A stretch of DNA of 43,842 nt from DAIPXZ01 sp036782995 (lineage in GTDB: Bacteria; Bacillota; Clostridia; Saccharofermentanales; Saccharofermentanaceae): contig DAIPXZ010000012.1 in assembly GCA_036782995.1 (NCBI GenBank), positions 1 through 43,842 of the forward strand, in the 5' to 3' direction. The position numbers and the translations under genes are program-made. Under the pieces are notes generated by a model, which did not search any database, had not been told where the DNA came from, and saw only the letters and a list, made by a program, of their open reading frames with translations. Shown here one piece after another: positions 8,191 to 16,810 of this stretch. Position 1 is the first letter of the stretch, and each line of letters starts with the position of its first letter.

Positions 8191-8886
8191 ATGGATGCAA
8201 AGAAGAAAAGATGTATTGTTTTCGGAATCATGCTTGCCATAGGACTTCTGGTTTTCGGTATTCGATATTTCATTCTCTTTCGGGAAAATCCAATTGCCAT
8301 TGAACATGAAACGGAAATAACCTCAGATGTCTTGCAAGAAACGGATGAACAAGTGGAAGCTTCATTGCTTATAGATAAGCTCCCTGATGATTCGTCAGTT
8401 ACATCGGAATACAGCATATCTTTTTCGGTCTATATTTGCGGTGCTGTCATTAAGCCCGGTATTTATGTTGTTGAATCGGAGACATATCTTTATGAAGTCA
8501 TTGATATGGCTGGCGGCTTGACGGATGAGGCTGCCGATGAATGGATTGATTTTGTTTATGTTCTTGATAAGGCTCAATCGATATATATTCCGGAACGTGC
8601 AGACGTGAATGAAAGTGTTAATCGTGAATATGATGATTTCTATGAAATTGAGATATCTCCGTGGAGTGATAATCATGATGATTCGGATGTATTAGACAAA
8701 GTCAATATAAATACAGCTGATTTGTCAATGCTATGTACGATTCCGGGAATCGGTGAGGTGATGGCGCAATCCATTATTGATTATCGAGAAAATAATGGTG
8801 AATATACTTGCATTGAAGATATTATGAATGTGTCGGGGATAAAGAATGGAAAGTTCAATCAGATAAAAGAATACATTACAGTGTAA
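8191..8886 (+). CDS. comEA: ComEA-like helix-hairpin-helix DNA-binding protein
   Basis: ComEA is the membrane-anchored receptor that binds double-stranded DNA outside the cell during competence. The 231-residue protein has an N-terminal transmembrane segment (about residues 9-27) and a SLBB-type domain (YICGAVIKPGIY, from about residue 80). At its C-terminus is a double helix-hairpin-helix unit (from residue 171, VNINTADLSMLCTIPGIGEV and onward). This order matches Gram-positive ComEA. AAAGGAGG (8177-8184) supports ATG 8191. No comEC or other competence gene is adjacent, so a role in DNA repair or another DNA-binding role remains possible. A weak hairpin with a T tail at 8890-8919 may end transcription. 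Confidence 0.88.
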   Translation: MDAKKKRCIVFGIMLAIGLLVFGIRYFILFRENPIAIEHETEITSDVLQETDEQVEASLLIDKLPDDSSVTSEYSISFSVYICGAVIKPGIYVVESETYLYEVIDMAGGLTDEAADEWIDFVYVLDKAQSIYIPERADVNESVNREYDDFYEIEISPWSDNHDDSDVLDKVNINTADLSMLCTIPGIGEVMAQSIIDYRENNGEYTCIEDIMNVSGIKNGKFNQIKEYITV

Positions 8887-8923
8887 TGGAAAACACTTAT
8901 TGGAAAAAAGTGCATTTTTCTGT

Positions 8924-8952
8924 TTGACATATCATTACGTGAGTGTTAGAAT
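8924..8952 (+). promoter_or_regulatory. Sigma-A promoter of the tRNA-Leu/tRNA-fMet pair
   Basis: A consensus TTGACA (8924-8929) and a TAGAAT (8947-8952) are separated by 17 bases. The first tRNA starts 22 bases after the -10 box. This is a strong housekeeping promoter by sequence. Confidence 0.85.
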
Positions 8953-8974
8953 TGCTAAGCACCGAAGGAACCGA

Positions 8975-9061
8975 GCTCGTGTGGCGGAATCGGCAGACGC
9001 AACGGACTTAAAATCCGTCGGAGTAACATCCGTACCGGTTCAAGTCCGGTCACGAGCACCA
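8975..9061 (+). tRNA. tRNA-Leu, anticodon UAA
   Basis: The acceptor arms GCTCGTG (8975-8981) and CACGAGC (9051-9057) pair fully. They are followed by the discriminator A and an encoded CCA. The anticodon stem ACGGA/TCCGT encloses a loop with TAA at 9009-9011. A long variable arm is present, as expected for class II tRNA-Leu. The gene is 87 bases long. Confidence 0.97.
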
Positions 9062-9102
9062 CCCTTTTGGGTAGGTAAGGGATGTCGGTGAGAAAGAAAT
9101 AT

Positions 9103-9179
9103 CGCGGAGTGGAGCAGTTGGTAGCTTGTCGGGCTCATAACCCGAAGGTCGCGAGGTTCGAGTCCCGCCTCCGCAACCA
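9103..9179 (+). tRNA. Initiator tRNA-fMet, anticodon CAU
   Basis: This 77-base tRNA has anticodon CAT at 9136-9138. Two features mark it as the initiator: the unpaired C1-A72 position at the end of the acceptor stem (CGCGGAG against CTCCGCA), and the three G-C pairs GGG/CCC at the base of the anticodon stem. CCA is encoded. It is probably co-transcribed with the tRNA-Leu 41 bases upstream. Confidence 0.96.
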
Positions 9180-9188
9180 AAACAAATA

Positions 9189-9222
9189 CCGTTGTTGATA
9201 AATATCAGCAACGGCATTTATT
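9189..9222 (+). terminator. Terminator of the tRNA-Leu/tRNA-fMet transcript
   Basis: A 12-bp stem (9189-9200 with 9203-9214, one G-U pair) is followed by CATTTATTTG. It lies 10 bases after the tRNA-fMet gene. Confidence 0.8.
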
Positions 9223-9379
9223 TGCGCCTAATCGTCGTGCAATCTGATGTTCTTTGTGGTTTGTGTTCTCACAGAGCCGTTTTTCAAAGAACGTACTGAA
9301 AATGATTCAGTATCTTTTGGAATAGCACCGTGGTTAGGTTAATAAAATCGAAAAAATAGTGTCGATTTTCTATTTACGG
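9223..9379. other. Non-coding stretch between the tRNA pair and the LPXTG remnant
   Basis: I find no gene here. A small inverted repeat (AAAATCGA at 9344-9351 with TCGATTTT at 9362-9369) is visible but has no clear role. The stretch belongs to a roughly 300-base gap beside the tRNAs and may be a remnant of old insertions or deletions. Confidence 0.5.
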
Positions 9380-9431
9380 TAAAAACAAACAGCTTAACGC
9401 CGGAAAAATTTTTCCATGCGTCAAGCTGTTT
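9380..9431 (-). terminator. Terminator after the LPXTG protein remnant
   Basis: Outer arms 9387-9400 and 9418-9431 pair with one mismatch, and inner arms GGAAAAA/TTTTTCC extend the hairpin. On the minus strand it is followed by GTTTTTAC, a short U tract, so it suits the remnant gene ending at 9480. Confidence 0.7.
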
Positions 9432-9479
9432 AATTACAAGCTATAAGGACAAAAAGAACGGAAAGACACTTGATACCGG

Positions 9480-10670
9480 TTATTTCTTATATTGTTTTTT
9501 GTTTTTGCGACTTGTGTAATAAACCATAATTCCCCAAAGAGCACTTACTGAAAGTAGAACGAAATTAGCCAGTATGTTTGTATCGTCACCTGTAGACGGT
9601 AATGGTTGTATCTCTGTGGCTGTAGTTGGAAGCGGTGTTATCTCAGCGGCTTTAGAGGGTAGGGGTGTTATCTCAGGGGAAGCAATTTTATCATACATTG
9701 CATATGCAGAAAAATGATTTAGTACAAGTACTGCAAAATTGTCGCTTCCATTTGGATATTCCATAGATTTACAGGTTACGCTGAGCGTTTCATCGGCTCC
9801 ACTACTTACAAATATCGCTACAATATCATCTGTATTCCAATTGTCTGGAAGCTGAACATATATCGATACAGCGGCACTGAAGTCTGTATATTCGGTACCA
9901 TCAGGTTTGGTAACACCGATTAAAAAGAGTTGCAGTTTATTACTGTCTACTGCTGCTTTTTGAGCTGCATCCAAGTTCGCATAACAGGTATCCCATTCGA
10001 CGGAGTTTTCTGTTTTATCTAAACATTTCACCCAGAAATGTGATCCGACTTCAAATACACCGGCGCTGTTATCTAGTCCATACCAAATACTGTTTTCTCC
10101 GCTTGTCTCCGCCAGCCAGATGGTACCATTCTGTGTTATATCTGCGATGGTTGTATCAGCATCATATTCAGATAACACGGAGCGGACAACGCCGATCTGG
10201 GCATTGGCTACATAGCCATTTGCATCTGTTATCCTTAACAAAATATTATGAGCAGATGAATCAGGCGAAGTAAAAAGTGCAGCGGGCAAGGTTACGTTAT
10301 ATGTATTTTCCGGTGTAGCATTTTGGGTAAGCGTGACGTCAACATAGGTCGTTCCGTCCAGACTGACCTTGGCATTTAGCGGCGCTGTACCTTCCGTTAT
10401 GGTGGCGGTAACAATTAGATCAGTTCCAATTATTGCATCGTAGTAGGTTGTTGTATTTTCGGTAATAGTAGGTATAGAATTAACCACTAAAGTAAATTCT
10501 TGTGCGTCAGAAGTGATTCCATTTGAATCTGTTGCTGTGATGTTAAATGTGTATATTCCTGTAGGTGTAGTATTTAGTGTTTTTAACGTTGCAGATGTTC
10601 CATCAACATCGTTAATTACTCCGTCACTGTTGACATTAAAGTAGTTGTTCGGTGTAGAAACATCTGTTGT
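9480..10670 (-). pseudogene. LPXTG sortase-anchored surface protein, 5'-truncated
   Basis: The open frame ends with a complete cell-wall sorting signal: LPSTG, a hydrophobic segment (FVLLSVSALWGIMVYY) and a Lys-rich tail. Sortases cut this motif and attach the protein to peptidoglycan. Before it lie beta-rich domains. The most upstream part, which continues in frame past the GTG at 10487 to about 10670, resembles cadherin-like or Ig-like surface repeats (FNITATDSNGITSDAQEFTL). No ATG, GTG or TTG start lies upstream of 10487, a stop interrupts at 10671-10673, and there is no signal peptide. The N-terminus is therefore lost. Just before the sorting signal, three 10-residue units of type EITPLPxxxx occur, the last containing LPSTG. 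I call it a degraded gene. It might still be expressed from 10487, but it could not be exported. Confidence 0.8.
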
Positions 10671-10846
10671 TTACAATGATGCCTATCGTTCTAGGCTCTT
10701 GGGTTGCCTTGATTTTTATGATTCCTCTGCCGTTTGTTTTAGCAAAACGAATACAAAACGAAGAGAAGGTTCTTATTTCCGGTCTTGATGGATACGAAGA
10801 GTATGTCAAGAAAGTAAAATATCGGATGATTCCGTTTATTTGGTAA
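10658..10846 (+). pseudogene. C-terminal remnant of an isoprenylcysteine-carboxylmethyltransferase-like membrane methyltransferase
   Basis: A short open frame (first ATG 10676, stop TAA 10844-10846) encodes about 56 residues: a hydrophobic segment, then EEKVLISGLDGYEEYVKKV and YRMIPFIW. That pattern is typical of the C-terminus of bacterial ICMT/PEMT-family membrane methyltransferases. The N-terminal membrane helices are missing and no ribosome binding site precedes the ATG. The frame starts where the LPXTG protein remnant on the other strand breaks off, so a deletion or recombination joint lies near 10660-10675. Confidence 0.75.
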
Positions 10847-10918
10847 TGAAGTCTGATTTGAGAAATAATAATTCATTCTATGATAAAATAAACTGATTTT
10901 ATCTGGAGGACGAATGCG

Positions 10919-11398
10919 ATGAATCCATTAATGATTACGAGTCCTGCTTTTGAGGCAAGCGGGTGGATACCAAATTGCCACACCGGATATGGAGAAGATG
11001 TTTCTCCTGAGCTTCATGTTGCCGGTCTATTGAAAGAAGCAGTTTCGTTGGTTATCACAATGGATGACCTCGGACACCCGATTTTTCCAGGGTATAATCA
11101 TTGGGTTGCATGGAATTTACCTGCAATTCACGTCGTTCCGGGTGGTTTGCCCAAAGGGAAGGTTATTGAGCAACCGATTCATATCGAGCAAGGCTTGGCT
11201 TACGGCAAACATGGCTACCGTGGCCCGAAGCCACCATTTCATTGGAATCATGATTATTGTTTCACTGTATATGCATTGGATACGAAGCTTTCTATCTCTG
11301 CTCGTGCCAAAAAGGCAGATGTTTTAAAAGCCGCCGAAGGACACATTTTGCAAATGGGCTCTCTGGTTGGAAAATATCAACACATTAGCAATAAATAA
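10919..11398 (+). CDS. YbhB/YbcL-family PEBP (Raf kinase inhibitor-like) protein
   Basis: This 159-residue protein belongs to the bacterial phosphatidylethanolamine-binding-protein family, whose biochemical role is unsettled. The family signature is clear: an N-terminal ITSPAFEASGWIP, the ligand-pocket segment DDLGHPIFPGYNHWVAWNLP, and the later block YRGPKPPFHWNHDYCFTVYA. No signal peptide is visible, so it should be cytoplasmic. TGGAGGA (10904-10910) is 8 bases before ATG 10919. An out-of-frame ATG at 10914 is ignored. The helicase gene follows after 24 bases, so the two may be co-transcribed, but no functional link is obvious. Confidence 0.92.
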   Translation: MNPLMITSPAFEASGWIPNCHTGYGEDVSPELHVAGLLKEAVSLVITMDDLGHPIFPGYNHWVAWNLPAIHVVPGGLPKGKVIEQPIHIEQGLAYGKHGYRGPKPPFHWNHDYCFTVYALDTKLSISARAKKADVLKAAEGHILQMGSLVGKYQHISNK

Positions 11399-11422
11399 AC
11401 AATCGAATATCGAGGATGCGTA

Positions 11423-14083
11423 ATGAAGGATTTTACACATTGTGGTTTTAAAGGAACATTCCGAGATTATCAAACAAGAATTCTGGAACAGGCTGATCAT
11501 TATCTTGCAGATGGTAGACTAAATATTGTAGCGGCGCCGGGAAGTGGTAAGACTACATTAGGACTTGAAATGATTCGTCGTATTGGTAAGCCCTGTATTG
11601 TTTTATCTCCGACGACAACGATTAAATACCAATGGGGAAGCCGTTTTTCTGATGCGTTTCTTTCTGATACGGAAAATCCCAACGATTATGTCTCCTACGA
11701 TTTACATGAAATCAAATTGATTAACTCGATTACTTATCAAGCGCTTTATTCAGCGATGAAGAAAATTCAGTATAAGGATGATGAAGAAGAGACCGAGAAG
11801 GTTGTAGATTATTCCGATATTGATCTGTTTAAACTGATGAAGGAGTACGGAATCGGTCTCGTTTGCCTCGATGAGGCGCATCACTTGCAAAATGAATGGC
11901 AAAAGGCACTGGAAGAATTCATTACAGGCCTAAATGTTGATATCTCTGTGATTTCGCTTACAGCAACACCGCCATATGATGCGAGTATTACGGAATGGGA
12001 ACGATATATTAAGGTTTGCGGGGAGATTGACGAAGAAATCTTCGTACCGGAGCTCGTAAGTGAAGGCGCATTATGCCCGCATCAGGATTACGTGTATTTC
12101 AACTATCCAACAGAAGAGGAAGCGGGAGCCTTTACAGATTATCGAAAAAATGCATTTGCAGCATTGGAGGCGTTACGTCAAACCACGATAGTTACTGATG
12201 CATATCAGCAATTGTGTGCACGAAAAGAAGATTACGACTTTCTTTATTCTCGAGTAAAACCAATAGTATCATTTCTCGTGCTTTGCCAATTCATGGGTAT
12301 AGATGTTCATCCACGATTCATCAAGAAATTGACGACACTTAAGCATCTGCCGAAGTTCTCTTTGGCCTATGCGCAAGAAGCAGTACTATTTTTGCAAAGT
12401 GAAGATAGCGGTCTTCAAATTGAGCAAATCGATGAAGTCACACAAATCATGAAGAGTTTTTCCCTTGTTGAAAAAGGAAAAGTGTCTCTGACCTTAAATG
12501 CAAAACTCAAGAAACACCTTGCATCTTCCTGTGGAAAGCTTAAAAGTATTGCTGAGATTGCGGGTAGTGAAGAAGCAAATTTAGGCGAGAAGCTTCGAAT
12601 GTTGGTTTTGACTGACTTCATTAAGAAGGAAACAGTTTCGGACATCGGAACCAATCAGTCATTCTCGGAGGTGAGTGTCGTTTCTGTATTTGAGACCTTG
12701 CGTCGTACAACACTTTCGGCACCAATGGGTGTGCTTTCGGGAAGTCTTGTTATTTTACCTACGGTGCTCGCAGCGGATGCTGACATCCGTAAGGCGACAG
12801 AAATTGCGGGAACAGATTATTCCATCATTGATTACTCGTGTTCAAATAAACAAAAGGTCGAAAAAGTTACCGCGCTATTTCAATCCGGAAAAATCAAGTT
12901 GTTGATCGGTACGAAATCCTTGTTGGGCGAGGGCTGGGATTCTCCGTGCATTAATACCTTGATTCTTGCCAGTTTTGTCGGAAGCTTCATGCTATCGAAT
13001 CAAATGCGTGGACGAGCGATTCGAAAGGATGTCAATCAACCGGACAAGGTTTCATCAATATGGCATTTGGTTTCGGTTGAACCAGAATATTTTTTTGCCG
13101 ATAATCAAATTGAAGGCATGGCACAACGTATGAATCAAGATGATAAGACACTTGTTTCCGATGATTATGATACATTAATTCGTCGTTTCGATTGTTTTGT
13201 TGGCCCCAATTATGACACGGGAGAAGTGGAAAGTGGAATTGAAAGAATCACGGCCATTTGTCCGCCATACAATAAAAATGGAATTGCAAGGATTAATCAG
13301 AAAATGCTTGCTCTTTCAGCGAATCGAAAGGATATTGATTCAAAATGGACGAGCGCAATTCGTAACAGTGCTCGTTTGCAAACGGAAGTTGCCGTACCGA
13401 AGGAATACACAATGCCAGGGTTTATTTTTATCGATTATATCGTATTTCTAGCACTGATTTTTGGCGAAATATTCTTTGCGCAGTTAATATCAACTTCATT
13501 TCGTGCGATGATGAATGGGAACAATTACAGTATTGAAGGTCTAATCCTTTATATAATCATAGCTATTGCTGCCGCCTGTGGAGTAGTTATTGGCACACGA
13601 CGTATCCTCATGCTTTCCAGCCCGCATCGCGCCATGAAAGCTATGGGCAAGGCGTTACTAAAAACACTTCAGGAACGAGAACTCATCTCGACATCGGTCA
13701 GTATGCTTGCTCAAGAGGACAATAGCAAAGTAATGCTCGGTATGATGCTTTCCAATGCTTCTGTCCACGAACAAAACATATTTGCACAGGCGTTGACGGA
13801 AATGTTTTCCATGATTGATAATCCTCGATACATTATTGTAATGAAGCATTTCGGTTTGTTGTCGTATCGCCATTCATATGCATGTCCTTCAATCATCGCC
13901 GCGCGTAAAGAATATGTTGAATTATTTCAAAAAAATCTGCACCGTAAGCTTTCTGATTTTGCCATTTTCTATACAAGAAATGAAAGTGGGCGTGAAATGA
14001 TTCTAAAATGCCGCAAACGTGCTTACATTTCTTTCAACACACGTTTGATTTCGCGAAAGAAACGAATTACACCATGGGATTGA
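11423..14083 (+). CDS. SF2 DEAH-box helicase-like ATPase with a C-terminal transmembrane hairpin
   Basis: The first 560 or so residues form a superfamily 2 helicase core. Walker A is APGSGKTT near residues 38-45, the DEAH box is at 150-153, TATP is at 180-183, GEGWDSP is near 510, and motif VI QMRGRAIR is at 527-534. Such proteins use ATP to move on or unwind nucleic acid, as in type III restriction or UvrB-like enzymes. The remainder is unusual. Two strongly hydrophobic helices (about 667-688 and 706-727) are followed by a basic cytoplasmic tail to residue 886. This predicts a helicase tied to the membrane. I do not recognise the family. GAGG (11412-11415) supports ATG 11423. No restriction or defence partner is adjacent. 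Confidence 0.88.
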   Translation: MKDFTHCGFKGTFRDYQTRILEQADHYLADGRLNIVAAPGSGKTTLGLEMIRRIGKPCIVLSPTTTIKYQWGSRFSDAFLSDTENPNDYVSYDLHEIKLINSITYQALYSAMKKIQYKDDEEETEKVVDYSDIDLFKLMKEYGIGLVCLDEAHHLQNEWQKALEEFITGLNVDISVISLTATPPYDASITEWERYIKVCGEIDEEIFVPELVSEGALCPHQDYVYFNYPTEEEAGAFTDYRKNAFAALEALRQTTIVTDAYQQLCARKEDYDFLYSRVKPIVSFLVLCQFMGIDVHPRFIKKLTTLKHLPKFSLAYAQEAVLFLQSEDSGLQIEQIDEVTQIMKSFSLVEKGKVSLTLNAKLKKHLASSCGKLKSIAEIAGSEEANLGEKLRMLVLTDFIKKETVSDIGTNQSFSEVSVVSVFETLRRTTLSAPMGVLSGSLVILPTVLAADADIRKATEIAGTDYSIIDYSCSNKQKVEKVTALFQSGKIKLLIGTKSLLGEGWDSPCINTLILASFVGSFMLSNQMRGRAIRKDVNQPDKVSSIWHLVSVEPEYFFADNQIEGMAQRMNQDDKTLVSDDYDTLIRRFDCFVGPNYDTGEVESGIERITAICPPYNKNGIARINQKMLALSANRKDIDSKWTSAIRNSARLQTEVAVPKEYTMPGFIFIDYIVFLALIFGEIFFAQLISTSFRAMMNGNNYSIEGLILYIIIAIAAACGVVIGTRRILMLSSPHRAMKAMGKALLKTLQERELISTSVSMLAQEDNSKVMLGMMLSNASVHEQNIFAQALTEMFSMIDNPRYIIVMKHFGLLSYRHSYACPSIIAARKEYVELFQKNLHRKLSDFAIFYTRNESGREMILKCRKRAYISFNTRLISRKKRITPWD

Positions 14084-14126
14084 TGAGAAATTCAAAAACG
14101 AAAAAATATTCTTTTTTCTGTAATAG

Positions 14127-14135
14127 TGCTATAAT
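14127..14135 (+). promoter_or_regulatory. Extended -10 promoter of the LTA-synthase-like gene
   Basis: TG-C-TATAAT (14127-14135) is an extended -10 element with a perfect -10 hexamer. A weak -35 (TTCTTT at 14109-14114) precedes it. Transcription from near 14142 excludes the upstream GTG at 14139 as the start of the gene. Confidence 0.7.
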
Positions 14136-14159
14136 AGCGTGAAAATGCAAGGTGATATT

Positions 14160-16682
14160 ATGAAAAAATTGTTGAAGAATTTCGCAAAAATATGCAAAGC
14201 AATATGGAGCAAAATCAAGAAAATCGATGATTTCTTGATGAAGTATCGCGTCTATGTCATCATACCTGTATGCGTAATGCTTGCTACGATTTTTCTGTTT
14301 AATGACAGCTTTTATCAAACTAAAACATTCTCAAATTACGCGAATCTAACGACTGTACCGATTCATGTTGAAGAGAACATGAGTATTCAATATACCTTTG
14401 AAGCTAAAACTGATGTGCTTTCCCAAGTTATCTTAAATAAGGATATGTCAAAATGCCGTCTTACTTCTTCGGATAAAGCAATAATTCATATTTCAAACAG
14501 CAGCAATAAAGTCATTCTTGAAAAAGAAGTCTACCTCTATCACCCGAGTCATACCTATATTTCGCTAGATTGTGATAATTTAAAAGTGGAAAAGGGAGAA
14601 ATATATTATGTGACGTTTGAGGTCTCTCAATTGGCGGAGACGTCCAGTCTTTATTTGGACATGCATGCAATCAACTCATTTGATCAATTGGGTGTAGACG
14701 AAATGTCACAAGATATCCCGGTTGGCTTTGAATATGTTCCCAATATCAGTTATCAATATTCATCAATTAATGTATGGTATTTTTTGCCAAATGCTTTGCT
14801 ATTCATAGGCGCTCTTGCCTTGCTGTTCATTAAGCCGCTTTATAACAAACGATGGTTTAATGAGACTTTCCGAGCGATATTTATTCCTATGTATATGTAT
14901 TTATTTGTTGAATTACTTAATATTGAAAAAAACAATTCTTTGCAAATGATTTTTCCTCTAACTGCTAAGCACTTAATTGTGTTATTGGCGGGTATCGCGA
15001 TTGTTTTGTTGCTTTATGCACTTTTCTATGCCATTACTGGACGTGGTTCTATCGCAATGCTTATAGTATGTGTTATTGTCGCGGCAATTGCGTATACGAG
15101 TCACACGAAGATTGTCATGCGCGGTGATGCTTTTTTTCCGTGGGATATCTATTCAGCGGGAATCGCAGCAACGATTGGATCAAAGTATCATTTTACCTTT
15201 ACGACGAATTTCTTTGTTTCGATTGCACTGATAATTTCTATAATTCTGTTGATTCGTGTGACATGGACACCAAAGATTCCGAAGGTAAAATATCGCCTCG
15301 CATTCGGGCTAACAACATTGGTGTTGCTTGTGGCATTTTCATTTGGATTTGTCACGAATACGACACTGTTGAAAAAGATGAAGATTTCATATGCATTGTA
15401 TCCAGTTCTAGAAAGCTATAACGAAAATGGAACACTTTTGGCGTTTGTTTTGAATTTGAACAACATTTTTGCTACGGGTGCCGAGGCGAATACACCGGAA
15501 GCTACGGAGGATGTTTTACAACAGTATATTGACGCTGCGGATGAAGCTGGAATGAATGAAATTGCTGCTTCCAGTGAGGTTAAGCCGAATGTAATTTGTA
15601 TTATGAGTGAATCCTATTGTGACCTTCGAAATATTCGTGATATAGAGACTTCGGAACCCGTTATGCCATATTTTGATTATTTGATGCCGGAGACGCAACA
15701 TGGTAATCTTGCAGTTTCCATCTTTGCGGGCGGAACATGTAATACGGAGTTTGAGTTTCTTACAGGATTCTCTGTATCTGGATTGTTAGCGGGCTCTTCT
15801 GTGTATACTTTCTATGTAAATAATCAGCTTGCAACCTTACCGGCTATCTATCGTGAAAATGGATATCAAACTACAGCCATTCATCCATTTGATGCGAATT
15901 GGTGGGATCGTTCAACGACTTATCCTGTAATTGGCTTTGATACATTTATCAGCCGTCAAGATTTTGAAGATCCATCCATTGTTCGTCGATATATCAGTGA
16001 TCAAGCGGCCTTTGAGCGAATCGTATATGAATATGAAAATAAGGCTGAAGGTCAGCCGATTTTCGAGTTCTGTGTAACGATGCAAAACCACGGTGACTAT
16101 TCACAATACTATGATAATATGGCCTATGATGTTCAACTAACTGGACTTGTTGATGAAGAGTATCCATATGCAGAACAATATCTCTCTTTGATTCGCGAAT
16201 CGGATGATGCACTCAAATACTTGATTGAATACTTCCGTAATGCAGATGAACCGACAATTATTGTTTTCTTCGGAGATCATTTGCCAGCACTCGACCAGGG
16301 CTTCTATGATAAGCTTCTTGCAACGGATATTGGAACGATGTCCGCCAGTGAATCATTGCCATTATTCCAGACTCCATATTTTGTTTGGGCAAATTATCCG
16401 ATTTCAACGGGTGACACCGGCGTAACAAGTCCGAATTTTTTGGGACAACATATTCTTGATATGTCAGGCGTTGATTCACCGGATGAACGTGCTTGTTTGC
16501 GCTATTTAACGACGAAGGTTTCGGCAATCAGTGCATTGGCGGTTTATGATTTGGATGGTACGCCGTGGCTCAACCAAGAGGATTTACCGCAGGATGTGCA
16601 GGATGTGATTAACGACTATCTTTTCGTACAATATGGGCAAATTTTCTTTGAAGATACTGATGCGGATGATGATGCTTCGTAA
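14160..16682 (+). CDS. LTA-synthase-like phosphoglycerol transferase (sulfatase fold)
   Basis: LTA-synthase family enzymes move glycerol-phosphate units from phosphatidylglycerol onto a growing polymer or glycan outside the cell. Five or six transmembrane helices precede an extracellular alkaline-phosphatase-fold domain. Expected active-site residues are visible: E484 in MSESYCDL, the probable nucleophile T526 in GGTCNTEFEF, D706-H707 in FFGDHLPA, and the block MQNHGDY. The chain has 840 residues, about 200 more than typical LtaS. The extra length is mainly a beta-rich external domain between the first and second helices (about residues 50-205). I start at ATG 14160, preceded by AAGGTG (14149-14154). 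It could modify another envelope polymer instead of making LTA. Confidence 0.9.
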   Translation: MKKLLKNFAKICKAIWSKIKKIDDFLMKYRVYVIIPVCVMLATIFLFNDSFYQTKTFSNYANLTTVPIHVEENMSIQYTFEAKTDVLSQVILNKDMSKCRLTSSDKAIIHISNSSNKVILEKEVYLYHPSHTYISLDCDNLKVEKGEIYYVTFEVSQLAETSSLYLDMHAINSFDQLGVDEMSQDIPVGFEYVPNISYQYSSINVWYFLPNALLFIGALALLFIKPLYNKRWFNETFRAIFIPMYMYLFVELLNIEKNNSLQMIFPLTAKHLIVLLAGIAIVLLLYALFYAITGRGSIAMLIVCVIVAAIAYTSHTKIVMRGDAFFPWDIYSAGIAATIGSKYHFTFTTNFFVSIALIISIILLIRVTWTPKIPKVKYRLAFGLTTLVLLVAFSFGFVTNTTLLKKMKISYALYPVLESYNENGTLLAFVLNLNNIFATGAEANTPEATEDVLQQYIDAADEAGMNEIAASSEVKPNVICIMSESYCDLRNIRDIETSEPVMPYFDYLMPETQHGNLAVSIFAGGTCNTEFEFLTGFSVSGLLAGSSVYTFYVNNQLATLPAIYRENGYQTTAIHPFDANWWDRSTTYPVIGFDTFISRQDFEDPSIVRRYISDQAAFERIVYEYENKAEGQPIFEFCVTMQNHGDYSQYYDNMAYDVQLTGLVDEEYPYAEQYLSLIRESDDALKYLIEYFRNADEPTIIVFFGDHLPALDQGFYDKLLATDIGTMSASESLPLFQTPYFVWANYPISTGDTGVTSPNFLGQHILDMSGVDSPDERACLRYLTTKVSAISALAVYDLDGTPWLNQEDLPQDVQDVINDYLFVQYGQIFFEDTDADDDAS

Positions 16683-16751
16683 GACATAGATATGTTCCTC
16701 GGAAATTCTTACGGATTCGCTTAATTCTTCGATAATGCCGAATATATGCGT

Positions 16752-16780
16752 TTGGCAATTATATATCATTGGGGTATAAT
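16752..16780 (+). promoter_or_regulatory. Sigma-A promoter of the sensor / sensor-MFS / sigma-like cassette
   Basis: TTGGCA (16752-16757) and a perfect TATAAT (16775-16780) are separated by 17 bases. The first gene starts 30 bases downstream at 16811. This is one of the best promoters in the window. Confidence 0.85.
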
Positions 16781-16810
16781 TACGTTTAGTTTATTAAGCG
16801 AGGTGGACTT

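Noticed and set aside
8890..8919. Terminator after the ComEA-like gene
   Set aside because: The stem has a bulge and only about nine weak pairs. It is mentioned in the gene entry but is too weak for its own feature.
9344..9369. Inverted repeat AAAATCGA/TCGATTTT as a terminator or attachment site
   Set aside because: The stem is short and AT-rich, no gene ends at it, and there is no matching copy elsewhere in the window that I could see.
14139..14160. GTG start for the LTA-synthase-like gene at 14139
   Set aside because: The extended -10 element at 14127-14135 puts transcription start at about 14142, and AAGGTG points to ATG 14160.
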